A DNA stretch of 64,000 bases from Putridiphycobacter roseus (GTDB taxonomy: Bacteria; Bacteroidota; Bacteroidia; Flavobacteriales_D; Crocinitomicaceae): the NCBI RefSeq assembly GCF_003234935.1, contig NZ_QKSB01000009.1, forward strand, positions 62,001 to 126,000, given 5' to 3'. Both the position numbers and the translations under genes were made by a program. Positions 34,447 through 44,130 of this stretch are shown here, piece by piece; positions within the stretch are counted from its first letter, which is position 1; every line of letters starts with the position of its first letter. The notes beneath the pieces are model-generated. The model was not told where the DNA came from, searched no databases, and saw nothing but the letters and a program-made list of their open reading frames with translations.

Positions 34447-34899
34447 TTAACCTCTTTTCTCTTTAAAAAAATGCTGTAAAATTTCTTGACAAGGACCCGC
34501 CAAAACACCGCCAATTATTTTAGTCTTTGGATGATAGACATTTTCTACCAATCTCCCCGCCCCTCTTTTTGGGTCACTTGCACCAAATACAATATGGTCG
34601 ATTTGCGACCAAGCCAATGCACCCGCGCACATCACACATGGCTCTAAAGTGACATAAAGCGTACAATTTTTCAAATACTTGGCCCCTAAATGAGAAGCAG
34701 CTGCAGTAATGGCTTGAATTTCTGCATGTGCTGTCACATCATTTAATCTTTCTGTATAATTGTGTGCCCTTGCGATTATGGTATTGGTATTGTTGGCAAC
34801 AATGATTGCGCCTACCGGTACCTCATCTTGCTCTAATGCCATTTCTGCTTGCAAATAAGCTTGCTTCATAAAATACTCTGGCGTAAAAACATCTATCAT
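34447..34899 (-). CDS. tadA: tRNA(Arg) adenosine-34 deaminase TadA / nucleoside deaminase
   Basis: 150 residues. Zinc and catalytic residues: HAEIQAI (His58, Glu60) and EPCVMCAGAL (Cys88, Cys91). VPVGAIIVAN, LYVTLEP and FGASDPKRGAGRLV fit TadA, which makes inosine at position 34. Guanine deaminase is a less likely alternative. Nine bases from the next upstream gene, so possibly co-transcribed with the alpha-2-macroglobulin gene. Confidence 0.9.
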   Translation of the reverse strand: MIDVFTPEYFMKQAYLQAEMALEQDEVPVGAIIVANNTNTIIARAHNYTERLNDVTAHAEIQAITAAASHLGAKYLKNCTLYVTLEPCVMCAGALAWSQIDHIVFGASDPKRGAGRLVENVYHPKTKIIGGVLAGPCQEILQHFFKEKRG

Positions 34900-34908
34900 T
34901 TGATTCTT

Positions 34909-37900
34909 TTATTTTTTAATATTTACTCTAATTCCTTCGGCATGTGCCGTGAATTCTGGTGCATACATACATTGAATGGTGGCTATTCCATTTGAAAAAC
35001 TTCCCAATTGCTCAGCCCTTAAATCGTATTCGAATACATAAGTCCCCTTTGGAATGTAATCGAAAAAGAAATTCGTTGCTGCATCTTTTGTCGCTTGATA
35101 ATAACCAAGTCCACCTTGATAATGGTAAGAGGAAATGACATTTATGGGTTCAAATCCTGCCGCGCGCATATCCTTCATGTGCACATATTCTAGATTCCTG
35201 TCAGAACGTAACTCGATACGCACCCTAATTTTATCTCCTACCTTTATAGGTGCTGCATTGGTAATCAATACCAATTTCTCTCCTTTATTTGTCCATTCAA
35301 CCCGGTACAATTGTTTTGACAATTTTAATGGTGTTTCGTGAAAAGTAATTTTATCAAGGTCTTCAAAGTATTGCCAATACATGGCTCCCCAAGCAGGACC
35401 CTTATTCGATTTAGTCACTTTTACTTCTCCCATTGAAGCAGAAATTTCATCTGTCTGCCAAGCGGTTTTAACATAACCTGTTCCTGCCTCTGCAACTACT
35501 TCGTATGGGGATGTAGGTGTTTTACTGACATATTTTAAGGCTTGACCGCCAACAGTAATATCCACCAAGTCTTCACTTGCCAACAAGTCTATTCCGTTTA
35601 ACAATAAAGCGTAAACTGCTTCTGATGTTTGTTTGGTCGTTTTCCAATGTGTCGTTTGTTTTTCTTTCAATAACCACATTTTTAATTGCTCTACGGCGGA
35701 TTGATCCGCCATCTCATTAAAAAATTCAATCATCAAGGCTTGTGTTTCTATTGGCGCTTGGTACCAGTAATAACCCGTTGCGTATGACTTCCAATACATC
35801 CCAAATTCTTCATGTACAATTGCATTGTCCTTTAATGACTTATAAATGCTGCTGGCCAACACATCCATTTCCATTCTTTTAGCAGCTAATCCTATCATCC
35901 CTTTTGCATAAACATTATAGCTTAACCAATATTTCTCTGCTTGGGCCTTATAGTAAAGTACTGCTTCCTCCGTTTTTTTGTTCAGATTAATTTCCGGAAA
36001 GTAAGAACGCATGTACAAGTATTGAATTTGCACGTAGCCCAAGTGATTAGTTTTTAAATAGGTTTCCCCGTGGTGTTTTTTCAAATTCTCAAAATCTTTG
36101 ACTATTTCTTCATCTAAAAAACGCACGCCTTTTTCCACCATATTGCGCACTTTTTTGTCTGACTTAATGGCTTGGATACCCAAAACATCTAAGTGCCCCA
36201 AACTAGTAACTATGTGCTGGGTGATGTAACGATTTTCTAGCATTCCAGGGAACCAAGCCCATCCTCCGTTGCTCGATTGTGCTTGAATAGTTTTTGAAAG
36301 TGCTTTATTCAACTCCCCATCCATACGGTTAATATCTAATAAAATGGAGAGGTTCTTTTTCGTTTCTGTTTCACTATTCGCGTTCATCACCCAAGGAGTT
36401 TCCGCGATTAATAGGGCTTTTAATTCTTCGTTCTTATTGAGTTTAGATAAAAACGCATCTGGAGAATCCTCGCCCCATGCTTCAATCACTGACTTAATTC
36501 TTGGTTTTGAATTTAAAACGTGTGTAGCAATTGCATTTGCATAGTACCTTGTGAATGTTTGCTCGGCACATTCGTATGGGTATTCCATCATATAGGGCAT
36601 AGCTTGCAAAGCATACCAAGCAGGATTTGAAGTAAATTCTAAGGATAAATTATGTTGTTTTAATGTCGTACTTTGTTGATTTTTTAATTTTTTAAAGATA
36701 AAAGTTTTACTGCCCACGCCATGCATTGGCATTGGCATTGACTCCGTCACCAACATACGATTTGATAAAATGGGTAATACATTTTCTTCGCCATCACTGT
36801 GTTTTTCAGTATTGGCAACAATTTGATATTTAACTGCGCTATAAGTATCCGGAATTTTTAATTGCCAACTCACTTGTGCATTTCCATTTGGCGCTATATA
36901 AAAATTTTGAACCTCTTTAAAGACTTGGAATTTATTGGTGATTTCTTCATCAGTAATGGGATCAAACAATTTTAAACTTACAGCACCCGAAATATTTTCA
37001 TTGAGCAGATTCGAAATTTTTGTAGACAAGGAAATCGTATCCGTTTCTCTTAAAAAACGAGGCATGTTGGGCATTACCATTAAATCTTTTTGAGTCAACA
37101 ATTCTTTTTCAATTTGACCTATTTCTAAAGTCGTGCTATGTGCCAATCCTATTAATTTCCATTTGGTTAAACTTTCAGGCATGGTAAATTTTATACGGAT
37201 TTCACCTGCCTCATTGGTATGTAATTGGGGATAGAAGAAAGCAGTTTCGTTAAAGTTTTTGCGGACTTGTAAAGGCGTAGTTTCATTTTCAGTCTCTTTT
37301 ATTACCGGGGCTTTATCCTCTTCATTTGGTGCTTCCAACTGTTTAACAGCAGCAGCAACTACGGGCGGAATCGGTGCTTCCTTTCTTTTTGCGTGATCAT
37401 CCATCATTTCCACTGTCTCCAGTTCAGGACTTCCACTATCAGAATCCATCATTACGCTTGACTTCGAAAATCTGCTAACACCCCCGTAATAACCATAAAC
37501 GTTAAACCCAAAATAATTCAATTGCGGAAAACTGTGATATGGCATACTCACGTAGTCATTCCAGTTATAATTAACATTACCTCCACTTTGTTTTCCAAAT
37601 CCAATAGAAGCGCTCCAATTAGCGCTATAGTAATATGGTTTATATAAGGTCAAGTTGAAATCATTGGTATTAAACAATTCATCTAAAGAAGCATCATACA
37701 AACTCGCTAAAAGCTCAGACTTTACTTTTTCATTTGATGCGTTTTTAATGACAAAAGTCCAAGTCTCCTCTTGCCCTGGCAATAACTTATCACGAAAGGA
37801 TTCCATAGAAATGCTTAAGTGATGCGCAGGTTCAGGCACCAAAACTTGGAGAGATTGGCTATATATTCTATTATTTTTTAAAACTATCAAGTCTAAGGAA

Positions 37901-40900
37901 AAGCCACCAATATGCTTTTCGCCTACTGGGATTTCAATAAGTTTTTGCTCATTCTTTAAATGAATCCACTCTTCCTTTATGGTTTTTCCTTTTAAATCAG
38001 TACCAACGAACACATTCAAATGCTTTTCACTAGTCGACAATAGTACCTGTGCCATTTCTCCAGGCTTCACTGTTTTGTTTAATAAAGTGACATGAAAGAC
38101 TTCATTAGCAATTGGTTTTTTTGCGCTTGGATTATATAAGTTAAAATAAACTTCGTCTGTAATGGTTAAACCATTTTTATCTTGAGTGGTTGCAGTATAT
38201 TTATAATATCCAGATTTCCATTTTATGAGATTATCAAAAGAAAATTCATCCATTTTTGAGGTCTCAAATTCACCTCGTTGTTGCATTCCTTCTACCTTCC
38301 AATTCTTAAAATCTGTCTCGCTGTCATAGGCATAAGTTGGAAACATTTTCCGAAAAGTATTTTCATTATAATTTTGTTGATCTGGTGTATCCCAATACCG
38401 ACTAATATAAGTTTGTTTAGGGGTTACAAGTTGTTCTATCTGATAAGTACCTTTTACATTTAAAGGTTCGCCGTTTAAACTACTTGCTTCAATTTTAAAA
38501 CTTGCTTCTTTTTGATTATTAATGGTTTTTTGAATATTATTAGAAAGCAATAGGCTTTGATAGCCGAGACTAAAAATTCTTGTATCGGAATGTGTTTCAC
38601 CGTTAATATCTATAATATCTACTGTAATAGTATAATTAAATATGGGTAAAGTTTTAGGGTCGATAGATTCGTCCGCAAGTGCTTTAAAGTTAAATGAAAA
38701 TTCACCTTGCGCATTCGTCATACTTTCTCCGTTGCATATTTCTTTGGATACCGAAGGACGATACCACCATCTCCAATAAGAATAACGGGCAGTACGTTGC
38801 ACACGATACACTACTTTTGCATCTGTAATTTTATTACCAGCAAATGCAGCTGCATTTCCCTTTACAGGAATTGAATCATTCAATTGATACTCTCCTTCAA
38901 TGGCCAAAATATTAGCTTTAAATTTCGGCCTTTTATACTCCTCTACCTGTACATTTGTGCTACCATAATGGTTTTGAATCCTCATAGATCCAGTTAAAGC
39001 ACCATAAGGAGCGGTGAACTTACCTTCAAAAGAACCAAATTCGTTGGTCACCACATCCACCTTTTTAATCACTTGTTGGTTGACATCTAAAAATTCAACA
39101 AAGGTTTTGAAATCAGGCAACAACTTATTTTTACCATTTTTAAAAGTGGTAGCAATCCCTTTAAAATAAATAGTTTGACCGGGACGATACAGTTTCCTAT
39201 CTGTAAAAAAAGCGACTGAATTTCCAGGGTCTGAAGGGGTATTTCTTTGGTAATAATAAATAGTATTCTTTGGTTCATAACTGTCTTTCCCACTCTTCAA
39301 ACTCACGTAATAAGACTTGTAATTATTCAACCCGACTACGGTTACTTTTCCATTTTTATCTGACTTATAAGTACCAACCGTTTTTTCTATATTCTTTCGC
39401 AATGCTCGGTTGTACTCCTCATATTTCACTTTTACTTCTACATTTTCTAAAGGGTGGCCAACTTTACGACAAATACTCAAGACTTCCATCTTATTGTCTT
39501 TAATTTTCGTTTGAAATGTCATTTGCGTAACCCAAAACGAAGTGTAAGCCATCCCTTCATTCTCATTATTCAAATCATCACTAGAACTAATAACCGCCAT
39601 ATAACTACCCAATGGTAACGCTGGTAAAGCAAATTCAGCACTGTGCTTCAAATAATCCTCACTCCCATTCAAGGTCAGTAAAGAATCGAATACAGTGTTT
39701 GTTTTTTCTAAGTATCGTTTAAGCTTATCTCTATTTAGTCTAGTGGTAGGAGCAGGATAAATTTTTAGATATACAGCGGCTACATTTTGATAAGTAATGA
39801 AACAAAGATTTTTAACATTAGGTAAGTAGGCAATCTCTGTACTTATTTCAATATATTTTTGCTGTATTTGTGACAACAATGCTTTACATTGGCTAGCACC
39901 AATAGACTGGGGAGCTCTTTTAATCACTTCTCGACAAATGGCAACTGCTTCTTGTAGCTTTCTTTTTTCTTTGGCTGTAGCTGTTTTAATATGAATTGTT
40001 GCGGCCTGTTCCGTAAAGATTGTAGCTAATTCAAACCAAGCTTCACCAACAAACTCATAGTCCTTATAATTTAAGGTCATGGTTTTTATTGCCGCTTCGT
40101 ATAATTCTGTCGCATTACTTAAAGTACTATGTGTTTTAGCATATTTTAAACGTTTCAGTTGTACTTCAAAACGCTGTTTAGGAAGATTCTTATTTAAAAA
40201 ATATTTACTACGAGCTTGAAGCAACTCAACGGCATAATACTTTAAATTAAAAGAATCATTAGTTTGGATTGGAAGGTCAATAAATTGTTGATTACTTTTA
40301 AAATAATTAACATGGTTGAGATTAAAAGTTTCCGCTGGACCATCTATATTGAATGAGTTTTGACTGAAAAAATTAAAAGCCCTTTCAAACAAAAAATCAT
40401 AGAGGGTCAATTTTTCTAAACTCTTAGTGTTATAGCTTGACAATATTTCTTTAAAGTCAATTAGGTTCGACTGGTATAGTAATTCTTGATCCTTGAGCGA
40501 AATTTGATAATGCGCAATTATTTTTTTTGCAAATTGTGTAGCATCCCAAGTTCTAATATCCCCCGCTTTAATTTCATCTGCCAGTACGGTACGTTGATTA
40601 ATCTTCCATCTGTTACGGTTGTAATAGCCAAAATAAATTTCGGCCAATAAACCATGTAAAATAGCAGCAGTTTTGTCGTCAGTGGCGCGTAATTGTTTGT
40701 TTACATTGGCAATTCCCAAGATATAATCGTCTTCTGTAATGTGTTGGTTAAATTTTAATTGATAAAATATTCCTCTTATTATATGGTTAGTTGCCAGCTC
40801 TTTATTAGCCAAGACCAACAAAATATCTACTTCTATCAAAGCTTTACGGTACAACCCTTGTTTTTCTAAGGCGTCTATATTGAGCCAGCGTTCATTAAAA

Positions 40901-40977
40901 TTTGTTTGTGAGTGAACAGTATTCATGCTACAAATGAAAAGAAATAAGGCAATAAATTTTAACTGCAATAATTTCAT
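34909..40977 (-). CDS. Alpha-2-macroglobulin family protein with intact thioester motif
   Basis: 2022 residues with a signal peptide (cleavage near NTVHS). The first ~370 residues are helical (TPR-like). From ~480 there are macroglobulin (MG) beta domains: the MG2 block SVAFFTDRKLYRPGQTIYFKG and later KLLPGQEETWTFVIKN. A charged, Pro-rich linker lies near 1180-1220. The A2M domain follows (ETAFFYPQLHTNEAGEIRIK, TMPESLTKWKLIGLA), then the thioester motif YPYECAEQTFTRYY with Cys1470, and an alpha-barrel complement-like domain to the end. Bacterial A2Ms trap proteases in the periplasm. E. coli pairs its gene with pbpC; none is seen here. No lipobox is evident. Confidence 0.92.
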   Translation of the reverse strand: MKLLQLKFIALFLFICSMNTVHSQTNFNERWLNIDALEKQGLYRKALIEVDILLVLANKELATNHIIRGIFYQLKFNQHITEDDYILGIANVNKQLRATDDKTAAILHGLLAEIYFGYYNRNRWKINQRTVLADEIKAGDIRTWDATQFAKKIIAHYQISLKDQELLYQSNLIDFKEILSSYNTKSLEKLTLYDFLFERAFNFFSQNSFNIDGPAETFNLNHVNYFKSNQQFIDLPIQTNDSFNLKYYAVELLQARSKYFLNKNLPKQRFEVQLKRLKYAKTHSTLSNATELYEAAIKTMTLNYKDYEFVGEAWFELATIFTEQAATIHIKTATAKEKRKLQEAVAICREVIKRAPQSIGASQCKALLSQIQQKYIEISTEIAYLPNVKNLCFITYQNVAAVYLKIYPAPTTRLNRDKLKRYLEKTNTVFDSLLTLNGSEDYLKHSAEFALPALPLGSYMAVISSSDDLNNENEGMAYTSFWVTQMTFQTKIKDNKMEVLSICRKVGHPLENVEVKVKYEEYNRALRKNIEKTVGTYKSDKNGKVTVVGLNNYKSYYVSLKSGKDSYEPKNTIYYYQRNTPSDPGNSVAFFTDRKLYRPGQTIYFKGIATTFKNGKNKLLPDFKTFVEFLDVNQQVIKKVDVVTNEFGSFEGKFTAPYGALTGSMRIQNHYGSTNVQVEEYKRPKFKANILAIEGEYQLNDSIPVKGNAAAFAGNKITDAKVVYRVQRTARYSYWRWWYRPSVSKEICNGESMTNAQGEFSFNFKALADESIDPKTLPIFNYTITVDIIDINGETHSDTRIFSLGYQSLLLSNNIQKTINNQKEASFKIEASSLNGEPLNVKGTYQIEQLVTPKQTYISRYWDTPDQQNYNENTFRKMFPTYAYDSETDFKNWKVEGMQQRGEFETSKMDEFSFDNLIKWKSGYYKYTATTQDKNGLTITDEVYFNLYNPSAKKPIANEVFHVTLLNKTVKPGEMAQVLLSTSEKHLNVFVGTDLKGKTIKEEWIHLKNEQKLIEIPVGEKHIGGFSLDLIVLKNNRIYSQSLQVLVPEPAHHLSISMESFRDKLLPGQEETWTFVIKNASNEKVKSELLASLYDASLDELFNTNDFNLTLYKPYYYSANWSASIGFGKQSGGNVNYNWNDYVSMPYHSFPQLNYFGFNVYGYYGGVSRFSKSSVMMDSDSGSPELETVEMMDDHAKRKEAPIPPVVAAAVKQLEAPNEEDKAPVIKETENETTPLQVRKNFNETAFFYPQLHTNEAGEIRIKFTMPESLTKWKLIGLAHSTTLEIGQIEKELLTQKDLMVMPNMPRFLRETDTISLSTKISNLLNENISGAVSLKLFDPITDEEITNKFQVFKEVQNFYIAPNGNAQVSWQLKIPDTYSAVKYQIVANTEKHSDGEENVLPILSNRMLVTESMPMPMHGVGSKTFIFKKLKNQQSTTLKQHNLSLEFTSNPAWYALQAMPYMMEYPYECAEQTFTRYYANAIATHVLNSKPRIKSVIEAWGEDSPDAFLSKLNKNEELKALLIAETPWVMNANSETETKKNLSILLDINRMDGELNKALSKTIQAQSSNGGWAWFPGMLENRYITQHIVTSLGHLDVLGIQAIKSDKKVRNMVEKGVRFLDEEIVKDFENLKKHHGETYLKTNHLGYVQIQYLYMRSYFPEINLNKKTEEAVLYYKAQAEKYWLSYNVYAKGMIGLAAKRMEMDVLASSIYKSLKDNAIVHEEFGMYWKSYATGYYWYQAPIETQALMIEFFNEMADQSAVEQLKMWLLKEKQTTHWKTTKQTSEAVYALLLNGIDLLASEDLVDITVGGQALKYVSKTPTSPYEVVAEAGTGYVKTAWQTDEISASMGEVKVTKSNKGPAWGAMYWQYFEDLDKITFHETPLKLSKQLYRVEWTNKGEKLVLITNAAPIKVGDKIRVRIELRSDRNLEYVHMKDMRAAGFEPINVISSYHYQGGLGYYQATKDAATNFFFDYIPKGTYVFEYDLRAEQLGSFSNGIATIQCMYAPEFTAHAEGIRVNIKK

Positions 40978-41102
40978 AAATTAGGTTTTAGATATTGGTA
41001 CAAGCCAAGTGAATTATGGTTCATAAGCAAATGTTAAAATTATAAAATAAAAGGCATGGAATTTGAAATAATGAAATAAGTATCCAATTAATAATAAAAG
41101 TT

Positions 41103-41336
41103 ATGTCATCTAAATCTAATAAACTTACCGCTTTCATTAAAACAATAAGTGATTTAAAGTATGATTATTTTGAAGGCTTAGCATTATCAAGACAAGAAAG
41201 AAGGGCTTTAAAAGCCTTTGACAAGTATCGCCTAGAGGCCTTAAAATCCAGTCAAGGTCATCCATTATTCTCCCAAAGATTCCTTGAAATTCGTCACATT
41301 GAGCATACCCTTGACTACAGAGAATTTATAAAATAA
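41103..41336 (+). CDS. Small conserved-looking protein of unknown function
   Basis: 77 residues, highly charged, predicted helical: MSSKSNKLTAFIKTIS, then LALSRQERRALKAFDKYRLE and LEIRHIEHTLDYREFIK. No signal peptide or membrane helix. It has its own room between two minus-strand genes and a strong terminator directly after its stop, which supports a real gene. No family recognised. Confidence 0.65.
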   Translation: MSSKSNKLTAFIKTISDLKYDYFEGLALSRQERRALKAFDKYRLEALKSSQGHPLFSQRFLEIRHIEHTLDYREFIK

Positions 41337-41337
41337 A

Positions 41338-41369
41338 AAAACCCGCTTCAATTAAATGAAGCGGGTTTT
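41338..41369. terminator. Bidirectional rho-independent terminator
   Basis: AAAACCCGCTTCA (41338-41350) and TGAAGCGGGTTTT (41357-41369) form a perfect 13-bp stem with a 6-base loop and A/T runs on both sides. It ends the small plus-strand gene and the minus-strand T9SS gene at 41388. Confidence 0.88.
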
Positions 41370-41387
41370 AAAATTTATTTTAATTGC

Positions 41388-43235
41388 TTATTTACTAACA
41401 ACCATTCTTTTTGTTACTGAATATTCTCCAGCAGTGAATGTGTAAAAATAAACTCCATTAGATAAGTTATCTGCATTTAAGTTGATTGTGTGGTTACCCG
41501 CATTTTGAGAACCTTGGTTATAAGTAGCAACTACTTTACCTGTTAAATCAACAACGTTTAAAGAAACATTAGCATTTTCATTTAATGTATAAGCAACTTT
41601 AGCAGTTGTATTAAATGGATTTGGTACATTTTGACCAACAGTAATTGTAGAAACTTCCGCTTCATCAACACCTGTAAAATCTGTCATTGCTAATCTTACC
41701 ATAATAGCAGAAGGTGAAGTTAAAGTAAATTGAGAATTATCTGCAGTAATACCACGAACAGAACCATCTGCTACTTGTTGTGCAGTTGCAAACTCAACTT
41801 CGTCAGTCCCACCGTAGTGTGCTGCTAAAACTAATAAATCATCACCAGCAGATACATTGTATGGGCCATCATTTACATATAATCTAATCGGTGCACCTTG
41901 AATATCATCTGCAGTAATTATATAATCATCTGTAATAGCTACTTCTACATAATCAGTAATATTAGCATCATATTTAAAAATTCTACCATAAATAGACTGT
42001 CCAACGTTTGTTGCTGCATCAGAAACTACAATTTCCATTGCACCTACTTTACCATCCGCAAAAACTTCCATTAAGTTACCAATAGACAACTCTAAATTTG
42101 GGTTACTACTCACGTTTGAAATACTTCCATTATCCACACCATTATCTCTAGCATAAATATAATCAGTCACTTCAAAAGAAGTATTAAATACATTATTAGT
42201 TAAATCGTGATCAGGGTTTGTTTGATTTGCCATCATCACTACATTATATGTACCAATAGCTGTTGGTGTAAATGCATTAGCTACAGCAAAAGAATCTGTT
42301 GCACCAATAGCAATATCAGAACTTGGACTAACAGAAGAAAAAGTACCAGCTCCTGAAATATCAACACTTAAGTTAGATCCAGTTTGCACCATTCCACCAT
42401 TACTTAAAATTTCACCAGAAAATTCAATTGGAGCAGTTTGACTTAAAGGAATCATGTGATAATCTAAACCACCTAGAAAAACAGTTCCAGAAACACCCAT
42501 TCTATATTTAGAAGTTACTAAAGCACTTTCATAATCCCAAGATTCAAAAACTTTTAAATCATCAACAAACCAACCATAACCGGCTCCTGTTGCTTGATCA
42601 TCTCCACCAGTCCATCTAAATCTAATTTTTACATTTGCTGAGTTACCAGCAACATTAGAAATATTTACTGTTTTTGTATTTTGTTCTGTATTACTGTTAC
42701 TTGCTAATTCAGCATTTAAAGCAAAAGCAGTCCAGTTTGTTCCACCATCACCAGAAACTTCTAACCAAGTAGTATCTGAGTTAAAAGCTCTATGTCTTTG
42801 TTCAAACTCTAAAGTTACACCAGGTATACCAGTACAGTTAATAGTAGGTACATATTCCAATAATGCATCTTGCACTCCAAATGGCGTAGTAGTTGCATTT
42901 AACAATAAATCAATACCATTAAAAAATGCAAAACCATTTGCTGCGGTAGAAGACGCCATTGTTCCAATATAATTTGTAACTGAAGATGGTGTAGCAGTTA
43001 ATAAATCCCATTGGTTACCATTTGCATCAGCAGGTATATTCCAATTGGCAAAATTACTAAAATCATCAGTAATGATTACGTCACCTTCAGCTCTATCATT
43101 TGCTAAAGAGATTGGACGTACATTTGAATTTTCAGTTTGTGGCTCAATGTGCTTTAAAGATTCTAACGATTGCATTTGTGCAAAAGAAAAACCTGCTAAA
43201 AACATAAGCGCAGTAGATAAGTATACTTTTTTCAT
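41388..43235 (-). CDS. Secreted protein with choice-of-anchor/MAM-like domain and T9SS type A sorting domain
   Basis: 615 residues with a signal peptide (MKKVYLSTALMFLAGFSFAQ). Residues ~50-230 form a jelly-roll-like domain of the choice-of-anchor J/MAM type: DDFSNFANWNIP, TLEFEQRHRAF, TTWLEVSGDGGTNW and GYGWFVDDLKVFE. Ig-like segments follow. The C-terminal T9SS type A domain is textbook: VGQNVPNPFNTTAKVAYTL, VVDLTGKVVATY, LSNGVYFYTFTAGEYSVTKR. The clean codon use and strong terminator suggest high expression. Such proteins are often abundant surface or matrix proteins; function unknown. Confidence 0.85.
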   Translation of the reverse strand: MKKVYLSTALMFLAGFSFAQMQSLESLKHIEPQTENSNVRPISLANDRAEGDVIITDDFSNFANWNIPADANGNQWDLLTATPSSVTNYIGTMASSTAANGFAFFNGIDLLLNATTTPFGVQDALLEYVPTINCTGIPGVTLEFEQRHRAFNSDTTWLEVSGDGGTNWTAFALNAELASNSNTEQNTKTVNISNVAGNSANVKIRFRWTGGDDQATGAGYGWFVDDLKVFESWDYESALVTSKYRMGVSGTVFLGGLDYHMIPLSQTAPIEFSGEILSNGGMVQTGSNLSVDISGAGTFSSVSPSSDIAIGATDSFAVANAFTPTAIGTYNVVMMANQTNPDHDLTNNVFNTSFEVTDYIYARDNGVDNGSISNVSSNPNLELSIGNLMEVFADGKVGAMEIVVSDAATNVGQSIYGRIFKYDANITDYVEVAITDDYIITADDIQGAPIRLYVNDGPYNVSAGDDLLVLAAHYGGTDEVEFATAQQVADGSVRGITADNSQFTLTSPSAIMVRLAMTDFTGVDEAEVSTITVGQNVPNPFNTTAKVAYTLNENANVSLNVVDLTGKVVATYNQGSQNAGNHTINLNADNLSNGVYFYTFTAGEYSVTKRMVVSK

Positions 43236-43323
43236 GTAATGTTTTATTTAGATTAATATACTGTAAAATTAAATAAAACTTATTTAATCACAAAATAATA
43301 TCTACTTGAATGGTAAGTATTAT

Positions 43324-44130
43324 TTATTGAATGGTAATTTCGAATAAATCGGCATCCAATAATACAGGAAAAAGAGTACGTGTTTTATAGAGCATATCGT
43401 AATTCAATGCTTGTTGAATAATACCTTTATCTTTTATGGGTGCCTTCAAATATTTGCCCAGCGGATCAATTACCGTAGAGTCTCCGCTATGTTTTATACC
43501 ATTAGCATCTAATCCAACGCGATTAACACCTAGAACAAAACATTGATTTTCTATCGCTCTTGACACTAATAAATTAGTCCAAGCATAAGCGCGTTTTTCT
43601 GGCCAGTTAGCAATATAAACTAAGAGGTCATAATCTGCCACACCTTGTTCCATCCGATTTCTTGTAAAGACTGGAAAACGAAGGTCATAACAGATCTGCA
43701 AGTTGATTTTCCACCCTTTTAGTTCTACAATTTTCGTTTCCTTGCCTTGCCTATAATATGCATTTTCTTCCCCCATTCGAAAAAGATGCCTTTTATAATA
43801 AAATTCCATGGACGAATCTGGTCTGATAAACACCAAAGTATTCAAAAATTTGCCTTGGTTATTTTTAGTGATTAAACCGGCACAAATATGGGTGTTTAAT
43901 TTTCCCGCCCAATATTTTAACCACGTAAATGTTTCTCCATTTTCTGCTTCAAAAAACACCTCGGGCTTCATAGTAAACCCAGTCGCAAACATTTCTGGCA
44001 AGACAATTAAATCTGTTTCATCAGCCTTTATTTTTTTAAAAAAGTCAGCCTCAATTTTTTTAAAATTTGCCAATTTATCTTCCCAAACAATGTCAAATTG
44101 AATGGCTAAAACTTTCAAATTAGGTATCAT
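43324..44130 (-). CDS. Omega-amidase-like carbon-nitrogen hydrolase (YafV type)
   Basis: 268 residues, nitrilase superfamily. The Glu-Lys-Cys triad is visible: LIVLPEMFATGF (Glu46), YYKRHLFRMGEE (Lys113) and LQICYDLRFPVF (Cys147). The closest type is YafV/omega-amidase, which hydrolyses alpha-ketoglutaramate or related keto-amides. It overlaps by 4 bases the aminotransferase at 44127-45269, whose keto-amide product it would remove. Together they form a glutamine transaminase/omega-amidase pair serving methionine salvage; the pairing is inferred from adjacency and family roles. Confidence 0.88.
   Translation of the reverse strand: MIPNLKVLAIQFDIVWEDKLANFKKIEADFFKKIKADETDLIVLPEMFATGFTMKPEVFFEAENGETFTWLKYWAGKLNTHICAGLITKNNQGKFLNTLVFIRPDSSMEFYYKRHLFRMGEENAYYRQGKETKIVELKGWKINLQICYDLRFPVFTRNRMEQGVADYDLLVYIANWPEKRAYAWTNLLVSRAIENQCFVLGVNRVGLDANGIKHSGDSTVIDPLGKYLKAPIKDKGIIQQALNYDMLYKTRTLFPVLLDADLFEITIQ

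Noticed and set aside
35144..35160. TGGGTTCAAATCCTGC, resembling a tRNA T-loop
   Set aside because: It lies in frame inside the alpha-2-macroglobulin gene and no acceptor or anticodon arms can be built around it.
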